A stretch of 64,000 nucleotides of DNA. Source: Variovorax sp. MHTC-1. Lineage in GTDB: Bacteria; Pseudomonadota; Gammaproteobacteria; Burkholderiales; Burkholderiaceae_C. Positions 48,253 through 57,673 of this stretch are shown here, in pieces (the first letter of the stretch is position 1; each line of letters begins with the position of its first letter). The stretch lies in assembly GCF_003984645.1 (NCBI RefSeq), contig NZ_RWKI01000017.1, forward strand, positions 33,177-97,176, in the 5' to 3' direction. The notes below the pieces were generated by a model. It did not search any database. It worked only from the letters and a program-made list of their open reading frames with translations, and had not been told where the DNA came from. Both the position numbers and the translations under genes were made by a program.

Positions 48253-50010
48253 TCAGGGGGATGCGATCGCCGCGCTGAGTGTCTGCCCGAGCGTGCGGGC
48301 GTCGACGGGCTTGCGCAGCAGCGGCACTGCTTGGTGTCGCGCGGCCTCGACCAACGCCGCATCCGTGTCGGCAGTGACCATCACCACCGGCAGCGCCGGG
48401 CGCAGCGCGCGCAGGCGGTCGATGGCCGTGAAGCCTTCCATCCCGCCGCCGAGGCGGAAGTCGACCACTGCAGCATCGGGGGCCGCGAGGCCGAGCTGGT
48501 TCAGCGCCTCCTCGAGGTTGGCGGCGGCGAGCGCGCGGCAGCCCATCGCGTCCAGCGCGTTGAGGTAGGCGCCGCGCACCATCGAATCGTCGTCCAGCAC
48601 CAGCACGCAACGTCCGGCGAGGCTCCATGCAGGGCCGGCTTGTTCAGCCGCGGCCGCCGTCGGGGGCGCGCGCGGGACGCTCAGGCGGAAGGTGGCGCCG
48701 GCGCCACTGTCAGATTCGAGCGTGATCGGCACCATCAGCAGGTCGGCGAGTCGGCGCACGATGCCCAGTCCCAGCCCATGGCCCGGGGGGCGGCCGGGGG
48801 CGTCGTGGTGCAGCTGCACCAGGTCCTCGAAGACCAGACGATGGTGCTCGGGGGCGATGCCCGGACCGTTGTCGCGCACCGTGACCTCGACCTGGGTCGC
48901 TGCCGCCTTCACCACGACGTCGACGTGGCCGCCGTGCGCGGGACTGAACTTGATTGCGTTGTCGATCAGGTTCGCGAGCATGCGGCGCAACAGGTCCGGG
49001 TCGGTCTGCACCGCGATCTCGGGCGGGCATTCGCAGCGCAGCTCCACCTTGCGCTGCGCCGCCGCCGCGCCGAAGCCGGCGGCCACCGCCGCGATCAGGC
49101 GATCGAGCTGCACGCGCTTCGGCTGCGCCACCACCACGCCGGAATCGAGCTTGGACACGTCGAGCAGGGCATCGAGCATCGAGCGCAGCTGCTCGAGGCT
49201 GCTGTCGACGACCTTGGCGATCGCCAACGCGTCCGCATCCATCGGCAGGTGGCGCAGCGCACCGATATTGAGCGCCATGGCCTGCAGCGGTTGGCGAAGA
49301 TCGTGACTGGCGCCGGCGAGGAAGCGGCTCTTCTCCTGGTTGGCCTTGACCGCGGCATCGCGAGCGATTGCCAGCTGCGCGCGCTCGAACTCCAGGCTCG
49401 TCGCCAGCGCCTGATTCTCGAGGCGGATGCGGAAGGATTCCTCGAAGGTCTGCAGATTGCGCTTGGCGAAGCGGATCTGCACGCCGAAGAACATCAGCAC
49501 CAGCGCCGCGACGCCCCAGCCCAGCCATGAGCCGGCCAGCGCCCACATCAGTGCCGTCGGAATGAAGAGCAGGCTCGCATAGGCGAGAAAGGCCCGCATC
49601 ACGGTGGCGCTGGTGGACACGGCGCCCGCGCCCCAGGAGACCAGGATCATCGTCAGCACCGCGTCGAGCGCGGGGTCCAGCCAGGCCATGAACAGCGCGG
49701 CCGATCCGTTGCATGCGCCGATCAGCAGGTTCCAATGCACCGTGGCACGCAGCCGTTCATCGATGCGGCGCGTGCGGTCGCCCGCCATGCGAGCGAGCGC
49801 CGCCGCGCGCCACTCGCGACTGGCGATGACGGCGGCGAACCACGCGAGCACGGCCGCCGTCGGCACCGCGTGCCAGACGATCGCGGCCACGATCGTTGCA
49901 GTCAGCAGGATCTGCCAGCGCAGGCCCATCGCCTGCTCGGCCACCACCTGCAGGCGGCGCTCGTCCAGTTCGGCGGACGCTGAAACAGGCGGTGCGTGCG
50001 TCGCATTCAT
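48253..50010 (-). CDS. Hybrid sensor histidine kinase with C-terminal receiver
   Basis: 585 residues from the ATG at 50008-50010; a longer frame opens at 50055. The N-terminal membrane sensor has about five hydrophobic helices (residues about 40-200: LLTATIVAAIVWHAVPTAAV, then LMWALAGSWLGWGVAALVLM). A short coiled coil leads to the dimerisation box ASHDLRQPLQ, with the phospho-His. The ATPase has NLIDNAIKFSP, DNGPGIAPEH and GHGLGLGIV. A C-terminal receiver (LVLDDDSMVR, phospho-Asp in VVDFRLGGG, LRKPVD) allows phosphorelay. It overlaps the response regulator gene by 4 bp and is its likely partner. Confidence 0.93.
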   Translation of the reverse strand: MNATHAPPVSASAELDERRLQVVAEQAMGLRWQILLTATIVAAIVWHAVPTAAVLAWFAAVIASREWRAAALARMAGDRTRRIDERLRATVHWNLLIGACNGSAALFMAWLDPALDAVLTMILVSWGAGAVSTSATVMRAFLAYASLLFIPTALMWALAGSWLGWGVAALVLMFFGVQIRFAKRNLQTFEESFRIRLENQALATSLEFERAQLAIARDAAVKANQEKSRFLAGASHDLRQPLQAMALNIGALRHLPMDADALAIAKVVDSSLEQLRSMLDALLDVSKLDSGVVVAQPKRVQLDRLIAAVAAGFGAAAAQRKVELRCECPPEIAVQTDPDLLRRMLANLIDNAIKFSPAHGGHVDVVVKAAATQVEVTVRDNGPGIAPEHHRLVFEDLVQLHHDAPGRPPGHGLGLGIVRRLADLLMVPITLESDSGAGATFRLSVPRAPPTAAAAEQAGPAWSLAGRCVLVLDDDSMVRGAYLNALDAMGCRALAAANLEEALNQLGLAAPDAAVVDFRLGGGMEGFTAIDRLRALRPALPVVMVTADTDAALVEAARHQAVPLLRKPVDARTLGQTLSAAIASP

Positions 50011-50690
50011 GCGGCCTCGAGCGCCGATGCGGCATGCGCATCGAAGACGCGGCACAGCGCGTCGGTGCGGTTGCGCGCACCGAGCGCACGGTAGACCATG
50101 GACAGGTGCACCTTCACTGTGCCTTCGGCGATCGACAGCTCGCGCGCGATCAGCTTGACCGGCGTGCCGCGGATCGCGAGTGCCAGCACCTGGCGCTGGC
50201 GCGGCGACAACTCGGCGCGCAGGAAGCGCGCGAGGTCCTCGCGCGGGAGCTCATCGGGCTCGCGCGACCGGGTCACATCGTCGGCCAGCACGAATTCGGC
50301 CGGCAGGTAGATGCGGTGACGCAGCACGACGCGCAGCGCGGCCTCCATGTCGTCGAGCCGGTACGACTTGGGAATGAAGCCCGCGGCGCCGGCCTCGATC
50401 ACCTCGCGCACGCGCTGCGGCGAGCTTTCAGCGGATTGGATGCACACCGGTGTGGCCTCGAAATGCGACTTCACCGCGTGGAGCGCGGCAACGCCCATGA
50501 GCTTGGGGAGATGGTAGTCGAGCAGCACCAGGTCGAAGCCGCAGCGGGGTAGCCGGCAAGCCGACTCGACATCGCATGCAGCATCGAACTCGAACGGCTG
50601 CTGCGGATCGATCTCACGGGCCACGCGCTCCATCAGGCGGCGTGTGCCGTTCCACACGATCTCGTGATCATCGACCAGCAGAACCCGCAT
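50007..50690 (-). CDS. LuxR/NarL-type response regulator
   Basis: 227 residues. The receiver domain starts VLLVDDHEIVW, with the phospho-Asp in LVLLDYHLPKLMG and Lys in FIPKSYRL. The C-terminal LuxR helix-turn-helix is LSPRQRQVLALAIRGTPVKL and ELSIAEGTVKVHLSMVYRAL. It overlaps the hybrid kinase by 4 bp, so it is probably phosphorylated by it. The target genes are not known; the divergent cyclase and the large fusion on the same strand are candidates. The 198-bp region to the cyclase start should hold both promoters. Confidence 0.92.
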   Translation of the reverse strand: MRVLLVDDHEIVWNGTRRLMERVAREIDPQQPFEFDAACDVESACRLPRCGFDLVLLDYHLPKLMGVAALHAVKSHFEATPVCIQSAESSPQRVREVIEAGAAGFIPKSYRLDDMEAALRVVLRHRIYLPAEFVLADDVTRSREPDELPREDLARFLRAELSPRQRQVLALAIRGTPVKLIARELSIAEGTVKVHLSMVYRALGARNRTDALCRVFDAHAASALEAA

Positions 50691-50888
50691 AGGCCCTCCG
50701 GGACGGCGCGTGTGCGACCGGGTTGAGGTGGCGAAAGATTAGCTCAAAGTCGGCGCGAGCGCTCCTAAACCAATGGCCTAGTCGCCGCTCCTCCCCATAA
50801 CACGGGATGGGTTTAGCAGCAGCGTGCAATGGCGAGAGGGGCGCCGCTGCGGAACACTGGTGCGCACACGCAGCAACAGGGGCCGAAG

Positions 50889-51596
50889 ATGAACAAGGCA
50901 TCAGTCGTCGCATCTCAGCGCACCCCGGTCGTGGTCGAACCCGCGCCGGCCCCGCCGGCATGGAACATGGGCGGCTACGCCGCAGCATGCGACGCGCGCG
51001 CGCTGGCGCCTCAACTGGCCCGGCTTCTCGACGAGTTCGCAATGGCGCTCGGCCTTGCGAGCGAGCCCGCAGCGCTGGACGCGCCCAGTCACGACCGTGT
51101 GCTGTTGACGATGCTGTTTACCGATATTGTCGATTCGACCCAACTCGCCGAACGTCTGGGTGACGACGGCTGGCGCAGGCTCCTGATGCGCCACCACGCC
51201 ATCGTTCGAATGCACCTTGCGCTTTTTCGCGGCCGCGAGATCGACACCGCCGGCGACGGCTTCTTCACCACTTTCGATGCACCTGCGCGCGCCGTTCGCT
51301 GCGCGCAGGCCATCCGCGCCGCGTTGAAAGCGATCGGTGTGGAGATCCGCGCGGGACTGCACGCCGGCGAATGCGAACTAGTCGGCAACAAGGTTGTCGG
51401 GCTCGCCGTTCATGTGGCGGGACGCGTGTTAGGAACCGCCGCCCCGGGGGAGATCCGGGTGTCGGGAACCGTCAAGGAACTTGTCGCCGGATCGGGCCTG
51501 AAGTTCTCAGGCGGGCAATGGCATGAGCTGAAGGGCATCAGCGACGAGTGGCGCGTGTTCACGTTGCGCGATGCGGAATCCGCCCCTCTGCCATAG
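50889..51596 (+). CDS. Class III adenylate/guanylate cyclase
   Basis: 235 residues from the ATG at 50889; an in-frame ATG at 50829 is also possible. An N-terminal Pro/Ala-rich region of about 70 residues precedes one cyclase homology domain: LLTMLFTDIVDSTQLAERLG holds both metal-binding Asp (FTDIVDST), and DTAGDGFFTTFDAP is the second half of the site. LHAGECELVGNKVVGLAVHVA and ARVLGTAAPGEIRVSGTVKEL are typical of the stand-alone mycobacterial-type cyclases. No membrane helix; soluble. Product (cAMP or cGMP) is unresolved. Divergent from the two-component genes. Confidence 0.9.
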   Translation: MNKASVVASQRTPVVVEPAPAPPAWNMGGYAAACDARALAPQLARLLDEFAMALGLASEPAALDAPSHDRVLLTMLFTDIVDSTQLAERLGDDGWRRLLMRHHAIVRMHLALFRGREIDTAGDGFFTTFDAPARAVRCAQAIRAALKAIGVEIRAGLHAGECELVGNKVVGLAVHVAGRVLGTAAPGEIRVSGTVKELVAGSGLKFSGGQWHELKGISDEWRVFTLRDAESAPLP

Positions 51597-52504
51597 CGTG
51601 AATGCGGGAGCGTTTGGAGGGTTGACTACCCAAAGGCCAAAGCGCTCAATCGATCTTTCCCCGACATTGACTGGGGCCAGGTATGAAAGCATCTTCAGTC
51701 GTGGCGTGTGTCGCCACTTGCACACTCGTTCTCGGCTGCGACACGCAGCCCAGCGTTTTATTCGTGGCACAGGGAAGCCGGTTCCACATGCTGCAGTTGA
51801 CCGATGCCCATGACCGATGCCCATGACGAATGCATTGCACCCGTGCTTGCGCCGTTCTGCGTTGAGCAGCACCAGCATCGCTGCCTCGAGGTCGGGCCGA
51901 GGCGTTGGATCCGTCACCACGAACGGCAGCTCGATGGCTACATCTTCCTGCGGCTGAACCGTGAATTTGCTGATGGCCCGGCTGATGGCGGGCTCGAAGA
52001 TCGGAGCGAGCTTCGCTTCGATCCAGTCGGCGGGCGCAGCCAGCCTGACTGCCAGGGTGCTTGACTGCGCGCTTTTTTTCATACCGTTCCCAACTGGCGC
52101 GGCAAGCAGGACCATCGCCACGACGGCGGCGTTGACGAGGCCTGTCACCGCTCCGGGCAGCGCGCCCATGCTCCGGTCGAGCACGTTCGAACCGGCAACC
52201 CGCGGGGAGAACGCCACCCAGCGCCGAACGACGGCATCCAATAGGACGCGGCCCAGTACCAGCAAGATCAAGAATGCCGCCGGAGCGGCCCACGGGTCTT
52301 CGACGAGGCCCCAGCGATCAAGGTAGCTCGCTGCCGGCAGGCCGCACCACAGAGCGATGAGAACAGCCGACATGAGGCGGCAAGCTCGGCCGCGCAGCGC
52401 GAGAACCCTCTGCGCCAGCCTTGCCAGACCCCGAGCAGCACAATGAGCAAGAGCAGCAAATCGACGCCGTTGAAGGCGTTCGGCACACCTACGACTAAGT
52501 CCAT
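51590..52504 (-). pseudogene. Decayed CvpA-type membrane protein with CAP-like tail
   Basis: The N-terminal part in the frame starting at 52504 (VVGVPNAFNGVDLLLLLIVL, GVWQGWRRGFS) resembles CvpA/colicin V production family proteins. Near 52380 the frame shifts, and ALWCGLPAASYLDRWGLVED, FLILLVLGRVLLDAVVRRWV and DRSMGALPGAVTGLVNAAVV continue the same fold in the next frame. It then runs on to VLLNAERRKHGC, which resembles the start of a CAP/SCP domain, but the remainder is garbled and partly deleted. A CvpA-CAP fusion is known in Burkholderiales. At least one frameshift and probably a further one near 51750, so it is unlikely to be functional. Confidence 0.6.
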
Positions 52505-52708
52505 GCCCTTCTCCTGGAGTCCCGGCTGCAGTCGGCGGGCCGGAACTCAGCCTGTCGATCGGCGCACGGCATCGAGCGCGTTTTCTCCTTCCTGCTTTCT
52601 CTGTGGTTCGTCTATTCGACGCGCCGCTTCGGCCTTCGCCTCACTTTGAACCAGTCATTCGAAATGCAATGAATTCACGCACCTGTGATCCGACTGGAGC
52701 AGAAGTGT

Positions 52709-53053
52709 TCAGGCCGGACGCCTCTGAGCAATGGCTCGCATGAAGTTGCCAGGGGTTGCTCTGGTCAGATCGCAGAATGCGTCGCGATCGCCTTCGGTAG
52801 GAAATCCGTACACGGTGCAGCGCCCGGTTTCGGCAGGCGATCTCCCGTGCGCTTGGTAGACAGTGCGGATGTACCGGACAAACTGCCCTCCCCACCTCTG
52901 GTGATCGGAGGCCTGCAGCATCGCGGTGTGAACGCCGGCGATCTTTCGCTCAGTGATCGCCACGTGGGGAAACACAAGCGACGCGTCATCCTCGGTTGGG
53001 CAATCAGCCCGGGTGAAGCCGTCCAGAGATACGAACTGTAGCGTGAGGTCCAT
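52709..53053 (-). CDS. Hypothetical small protein, unknown function
   Basis: 114 residues. A compact, mixed sequence (LQFVSLDGFTRADCPTEDD, AGVHTAMLQASDHQRWGGQF, CTVYGFPTEGDRDAFCDLTR) that reads like a real folded protein and not a shadow. No family was recognised. The ATG has no clear ribosome site, so the start is uncertain. It stands alone in a gene-poor interval next to the CvpA pseudogene. Confidence 0.45.
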   Translation of the reverse strand: MDLTLQFVSLDGFTRADCPTEDDASLVFPHVAITERKIAGVHTAMLQASDHQRWGGQFVRYIRTVYQAHGRSPAETGRCTVYGFPTEGDRDAFCDLTRATPGNFMRAIAQRRPA

Positions 53054-53931
53054 GGGTCAAAGTTGCCAGCGAGTCGCGGCGCAGATTGTCGCGCACGATG
53101 GTCAGTTCGAGCCCCCACGCGCCAAGGCGTGCGTCGCGTGGGCATGGTGCATGCATCCCGTGCGCACTGGCGCGCCGGCTGTTGACTTCTATGAGGCATT
53201 ACCGACGCGTCCTGAAGGGGCTCCTGCCTATTGCTGTGCCGACCGCCACCAGGGTGAGGATGCGCGCACGCGGCGCCTGGCGGCCGGGCGCCTTCAACAC
53301 GCTGAGCCCGAGCAGATGCTCCAGTTCGAGCGCGTTGGCCGCCCAGTCGCACGCGCAAGTAGCGCCCCCTGCGCTGGCATCCAGCCGCAGGCCTCCGCGG
53401 CGCAGCCGGGGACGGGTTTCCCTCCAGGCAAAAATCCGTCGACCTGTAGCACGCCGCCGGATGCGCCGGCGCAGCGGCGCGACTTGCGGTGGGTAGAGAC
53501 TCAAGCGGCGGAAGTCCGCGCGCAAGGGACCGCGTCGGCGGTGACCTTGATGCAGCCTTTGGTGCCATGGAGTTGGCTTCGTTGGCAGCCTTGAGCCGAG
53601 CCGGACCGCCCTTGCACCCTTCATCACTGGGACCAAAAACTTCGCCGGGCTACGCGGCAAGACCGCCGAGGTTGGCGCTCGCGCAGCGTCGAACGGTTCG
53701 ACGCGCAGGTTGGCCAAGTCCGGCAGATGGGCGTGCACCGCAGCAGTGACAACTAGCGCGAGGCCGGTGCGTGGGCCTCGCCGCGGTGCGTTCTCACACT
53801 TCTCTCGGCCTTGCGATTTTCAGGGCCGGAAGAAGGGCTTTCCTCTGAAAACGCCCGCGCATCGAACGCCTTGGATTTGCTGGCACGCCATCTGCTAGGC
53901 ATGACCCGTCATAACAGGTGGATCCCGCCCC
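53054..53931. other. Gene-poor interval before the GntR operon
   Basis: About 880 bp. Overlapping frames on both strands (for example 53199-53738 on the minus strand) show no ribosome site or recognised family, and may be eroded DNA. The last 100 bp should hold the promoter of the GntR gene, with a candidate operator at 53901. Confidence 0.5.
53901..53912. promoter_or_regulatory. Candidate GntR operator, ATGACCCGTCAT
   Basis: Arms ATGAC and GTCAT, perfect around a CC centre, 19 bp upstream of the GntR start codon. Position fits autoregulation; the short length makes chance possible. Confidence 0.4.
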
Positions 53932-54702
53932 ATGAACGCAGTTCGCAAGTCACAACAGTCAGCGAGCGCCGACGCCCGGGTGGTGCCGATGTCGTCCGTG
54001 CCGATGCACACGCAGATCCGCGAAATCATCCGCCGGCGGGTGCTTGACGGCACCTACCCGCCGCACTCGCAGATGCCGTCCGAGAGCCAGATGATGGCGG
54101 CCTTCTCGGTCAGCCGCATCACGATCCGCCAAGCGATGGGCGACTTGCAAAAAGAAGGCCTGATCTTCAAGGTGGCCGGCAAGGGCAGTTTCGTCGCCAA
54201 GCCGAAGGCGTTCCAGAACCTGTCGCGCCTGCAGGGCTTCGGCGAGGCCATGGGGCCTTCGGGCTACGAAACCTTTTCGCAGGTGCTCAGCACGCGGCAG
54301 GTGGCCGCCAGCGAGATCGTGGCTCGGCGTCTTCAGGTCGCAGTCGGCGAAGCCGTCTTCGAGATCCAGCGGCTGCGCTATTTGAATCGTGAACCGATCT
54401 CGGTCGATCAGAGCTACTTCCCGCTGCCGCTCGGCGAGCGCCTCGTGCAGGAAGACCTGGCGACGCGCGACATCTTCGTGATTCTCGAGAACGATTTCGG
54501 CCAGCACCTCACGCATGCCGACGTGCAGATCGAGGCGATCTCGGCCGACGCATTCCTGGCACGCCAGTTGCGCATCGAGGAAGCGTCGCCGCTGCTGCGC
54601 ATCGAGCGGCTGACCTATGCCGACGAGCGACCCATCGACTTTGAGTTTCTCTACTACCGCGGGGACGCGTTCCAGTACCGCCTGCGCATCGATCGAACCT
54701 AG
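53932..54702 (+). CDS. GntR-family (HutC/UTRA) transcriptional regulator
   Basis: 256 residues. N-terminal GntR winged helix: PMHTQIREIIRRRVLDGTYP, MPSESQMMAAFSVSRITIRQ, then KEGLIFKVAGKGSFVAKP. C-terminal UTRA effector domain: RLRYLNREPISVDQSYFPL and LLRIERLTYADERPIDFEFL (split here). UTRA domains bind small molecules such as sugars, amino acids or sulfonates. It ends 10 bp before the flavoprotein gene, so it is in the same transcript and probably controls the pathway in response to its substrate. A palindrome lies just upstream. Confidence 0.93.
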   Translation: MNAVRKSQQSASADARVVPMSSVPMHTQIREIIRRRVLDGTYPPHSQMPSESQMMAAFSVSRITIRQAMGDLQKEGLIFKVAGKGSFVAKPKAFQNLSRLQGFGEAMGPSGYETFSQVLSTRQVAASEIVARRLQVAVGEAVFEIQRLRYLNREPISVDQSYFPLPLGERLVQEDLATRDIFVILENDFGQHLTHADVQIEAISADAFLARQLRIEEASPLLRIERLTYADERPIDFEFLYYRGDAFQYRLRIDRT

Positions 54703-54712
54703 GAGCTGAAGC

Positions 54713-56443
54713 ATGAAAACTATCGACATGGAATTCGACCTCGTCGTCATCGGCGGCGGCACCGGCGGGCCGATGGCCGCGGTGAAGGCCAAGGAGCGCA
54801 ACCCGAAGCTGCGCGTGCTGCTGATCGACAAGGCCAACGTGAAACGCAGCGGCGCGATATCGATGGGCATGGACGGTCTCAACAACGCCGTCATCCCGGG
54901 CCACGCGACGCCTGAGCAGTACGTCAAGGAGATCACCGTCGCCAACGACGGCATCGTCGACCAGGAGGCCGTGATGGCCTATGCGTCGGGCAGCTTCGAC
55001 ATGATCCAGGAGCTTGACCGCTGGGGCGTCAAGTTCGAGAAGGACGAGACTGGCGACTACTCGGTGCGCAAGGTCCACCACCTGGGCGCCTACGTGTTGC
55101 CGATGCCCGAGGGCCACCACATGAAGCGCATCCTCTACCGGCAGCTCAAGCGCGCGCGGGTGGAGATCACCAACCGCGTCGTCGTGACCCGGGTGCTGAC
55201 CGGGCCCGACGGCGAGGTCGCTGCGGTGATGGGATTCGACTGCCGCACCGCCGAGCTCTACGTGATCCGCACCAAGGCCGCGGTGATCTGCACCGGCGCC
55301 GCCGGCAGGCTCGGCCTGCCCGCCTCCGGCTACCTGATGGGCACCTACGAGAACCCCACCAACTGCGGTGACGGCCATGCGATGGCCTATCACGCCGGCG
55401 CCGATCTGGCCAATCTGGAGTGCTTCCAGATCAACCCGCTGATCAAGGATTACAACGGCCCTGCCTGCGCCTACGTCACCGGCCCGCTGGGCGGCTACAC
55501 GGCCAACTCCAAAGGCGAGCGCTTCATCGAGTGCGACTACTGGAGCGGCGCGATGATGCAGGAGTTCTACAACGAACTGCTGAGCGGCAACGGGCCGGTG
55601 TTCCTCAAGCTCGACCACCTGGCCGAGGAGACGATCCAGGAGATCGAGACCATCCTGCACAGCAACGAGCGGCCGAGCCGCGGACGCTTCCACGAGAAGC
55701 GCGGCAACGACTACCGCAAGCAGATGGTCGAGATGCACATCTCGGAGATCGGCTTCTGCAGCGGGCACAGCGCCTCGGGCATTCACATCAACGCCCGCGG
55801 CGAGACATCGGTGAAGGGCCTGTACGCCGCAGGCGACTGCGCCAGCGTCCCGCACAACTACATGCTCGGCGCCTTCGTGTACGGCAAGCTGTGCGGCGAG
55901 AACGCCGCGGCCTATTGCGCCGAGGTCGGCCAGGCAATGCCGGACGCCGACGCACAGGCGGCCGAGAGCGCGCGCATCCTGGCCCCGCTGCAGCGCAGCG
56001 GCGGGCTCACCCCGCATCAGATCGAATACAAGACGCGCCGCCTGGTCAACGACTACCTGCAGCCGCCGAAGATCACGAGCAAATACGAGATCGGCCTGCG
56101 CCGCTTTGCGGAGATTCGCGAGGACATGGATTCGATGTCGGCCGGCGATGCGCACGAGCTGATGCGGGCGATGGAAGCGCACTCGATTCTCGACTGCGCG
56201 GAGATGGCCGCCCACGCATCGATGTTCCGCACGGAGAGCCGCTGGGGCCTCTACCACAACTATGTCGACCACCCCGCGCGCGACGACGAGAGCTGGTTCT
56301 GCCACTCGCTTCTGAGCCGCGATCCGCACGGCCGGATGGCGCTGCGCAAGAAGGCGATCGAGCCCTACATCGTGCCGGTCGACGACGAAGAACGAACCGC
56401 TTACCAACGCCTGCGCGTCGCGAGCAGCGCCGAGGCAGCTTGA
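54713..56443 (+). CDS. AprA/fumarate-reductase-like FAD flavoprotein
   Basis: 576 residues with GGAGC upstream. The FAD motif FDLVVIGGGTGGPMAAVKAK is at 8-27, followed by LLIDKANVKRSGAISMGMDG, typical of the AprA branch of the succinate dehydrogenase/fumarate reductase flavoprotein family. ASGIHINARGETSVKGLYAA and DCASVPHNYMLGAFVYGKL carry the second FAD contact. The final 100 residues (EIREDMDSMSAGDAHELM) form the C-terminal helical domain. Soluble, no signal. A small two-cluster ferredoxin gene follows 14 bp on, as AprB follows AprA. The electron acceptor or substrate is not known; not a confirmed APS reductase. Confidence 0.85.
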   Translation: MKTIDMEFDLVVIGGGTGGPMAAVKAKERNPKLRVLLIDKANVKRSGAISMGMDGLNNAVIPGHATPEQYVKEITVANDGIVDQEAVMAYASGSFDMIQELDRWGVKFEKDETGDYSVRKVHHLGAYVLPMPEGHHMKRILYRQLKRARVEITNRVVVTRVLTGPDGEVAAVMGFDCRTAELYVIRTKAAVICTGAAGRLGLPASGYLMGTYENPTNCGDGHAMAYHAGADLANLECFQINPLIKDYNGPACAYVTGPLGGYTANSKGERFIECDYWSGAMMQEFYNELLSGNGPVFLKLDHLAEETIQEIETILHSNERPSRGRFHEKRGNDYRKQMVEMHISEIGFCSGHSASGIHINARGETSVKGLYAAGDCASVPHNYMLGAFVYGKLCGENAAAYCAEVGQAMPDADAQAAESARILAPLQRSGGLTPHQIEYKTRRLVNDYLQPPKITSKYEIGLRRFAEIREDMDSMSAGDAHELMRAMEAHSILDCAEMAAHASMFRTESRWGLYHNYVDHPARDDESWFCHSLLSRDPHGRMALRKKAIEPYIVPVDDEERTAYQRLRVASSAEAA

Positions 56444-56457
56444 ACCAGGAGCCCCGA

Positions 56458-56691
56458 ATGACCATCGCCGCAACCCTCGCCCAAGTCCCCGTGCGCGTGG
56501 ACGAATCCAAATGCATCGCCGAGAAGGGCTGCACCGTCTGCGTCGACGTTTGCCCCCTCGACGTGCTGGCCATCGACATGCTGACGAAGAAGGCCTACAT
56601 GAAATTCGACGAGTGCTGGTACTGCCTGCCCTGCGAGCAGGACTGCCCGACAGGCGCTGTCAGCGTCGACATCCCGTACCTGCTGCGCTGA
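56458..56691 (+). CDS. Two-cluster [4Fe-4S] ferredoxin (AprB-like)
   Basis: 77 residues. Two cysteine motifs: CIAEKGCTVCVDVCPLDVL and CWYCLPCEQDCPTGAVSV, each with four Cys and the usual Cys-Pro, so two [4Fe-4S] clusters are expected. The arrangement resembles the ferredoxin-like subunit of APS reductase and the partner of AprA-like flavoproteins. It probably carries electrons to or from the flavoprotein encoded immediately before it. The following HEAT-repeat gene begins 10 bp later. Confidence 0.92.
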   Translation: MTIAATLAQVPVRVDESKCIAEKGCTVCVDVCPLDVLAIDMLTKKAYMKFDECWYCLPCEQDCPTGAVSVDIPYLLR

Positions 56692-56701
56692 GGGGCCCGT
56701 C

Positions 56702-57673
56702 ATGGAAACCGGACTCAACACCTTCGCCGAGCGGCTGGCCGATGCCGACGCCGCCGTGCGGCGCCTGGCCGTGATCGACCTGCCCTACAGCGACGAGGAC
56801 GACATCGTGCCGCTGCTGCTGCCGCGCCTTGCCGACAGCGACGCGCTGGTGCGAACGGAAGCCGTGCGCGCACTCGAAGGCTTCGAACAGCCCGATGTGG
56901 TTCAGGCTTTGGCGCCGATGCTGCTCGACGCCGATGCTGAAGTGCGCAAGGCGGCCGGCGAGGTGCTGGCCGAACTGAAGGAGACGGCGTCGGCCGCGCC
57001 CTTGCTGCCGCTGCTTGTCGAAGGCGCCGCAGAAGTACGGGCACTCGCGTTCCACGCCATTCGGGCACTGCGCTCGCCGCAGGCCTTCGAGCCCGCCATG
57101 CATTCGCTGCGCGACGCCGACGCGGCCGTGCGCCGCGAGGCGGTGGGCGTGCTCGGCTACCTGAAGGACCCGGCGGCCATCGGCGACCTGGCCGAAGTGG
57201 CAGCCAACGACCCCGACATCGAGGTACGCCGCATTGCCGTGGGTGCGCTCGGCTATGCCACCACCGTCAGCGTGCTACCCGCCCTGACGCGCGCCCTGGC
57301 CGACAACGGGTGGTTGGTGCGCGAGGAAGCGGCGCAGACCATCGGCAAGCTGAGACTGTCGCTGGCCATCCCCGACCTCGTGCACGCGATGCAGGACGAC
57401 TACTGGCAGGTGCGCGTCAAGGCGGCACGCAGCCTGGGCCTGCTCAAGGCCGAGGCGGGCCTGCCTTCGCTGGTGGCTTCGCTCACGCACACCATCAGCA
57501 ACCTGCGCAAGGAAGCGGTCATCGCTTTGGGAGAGATCGGCGACACGCGCGCCATCGCCCCGCTGGAGGCGGCACTCGCCGATCCCGATCCCGACGTGCG
57601 CAAGCTGGCCCGCCTGGCGCTGACGGCCATCGGCCTGGCGCAGAAGGCCAGGCGCGACGGAGCGTCGTCATGA
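56702..57673 (+). CDS. HEAT-repeat (PBS-lyase-like) protein
   Basis: 323 residues made almost entirely of about nine short alpha-helical repeats of 30-31 residues with the pattern DAxxxVRxxAVxALG (for example DADAAVRREAVGVLG and DPDIEVRRIAVGALG). HEAT-like repeats form solenoids that bind proteins or cofactors. No catalytic motif. Its place between two ferredoxin genes suggests a scaffold or maturation factor for the flavoprotein-ferredoxin complex. The stop overlaps the next start by 4 bp. Confidence 0.92.
   Translation: METGLNTFAERLADADAAVRRLAVIDLPYSDEDDIVPLLLPRLADSDALVRTEAVRALEGFEQPDVVQALAPMLLDADAEVRKAAGEVLAELKETASAAPLLPLLVEGAAEVRALAFHAIRALRSPQAFEPAMHSLRDADAAVRREAVGVLGYLKDPAAIGDLAEVAANDPDIEVRRIAVGALGYATTVSVLPALTRALADNGWLVREEAAQTIGKLRLSLAIPDLVHAMQDDYWQVRVKAARSLGLLKAEAGLPSLVASLTHTISNLRKEAVIALGEIGDTRAIAPLEAALADPDPDVRKLARLALTAIGLAQKARRDGASS

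Noticed and set aside
53199..53738. Minus-strand 179-codon frame before the GntR gene
   Set aside because: No ribosome site or family; Arg-rich translation typical of non-coding GC-rich DNA.
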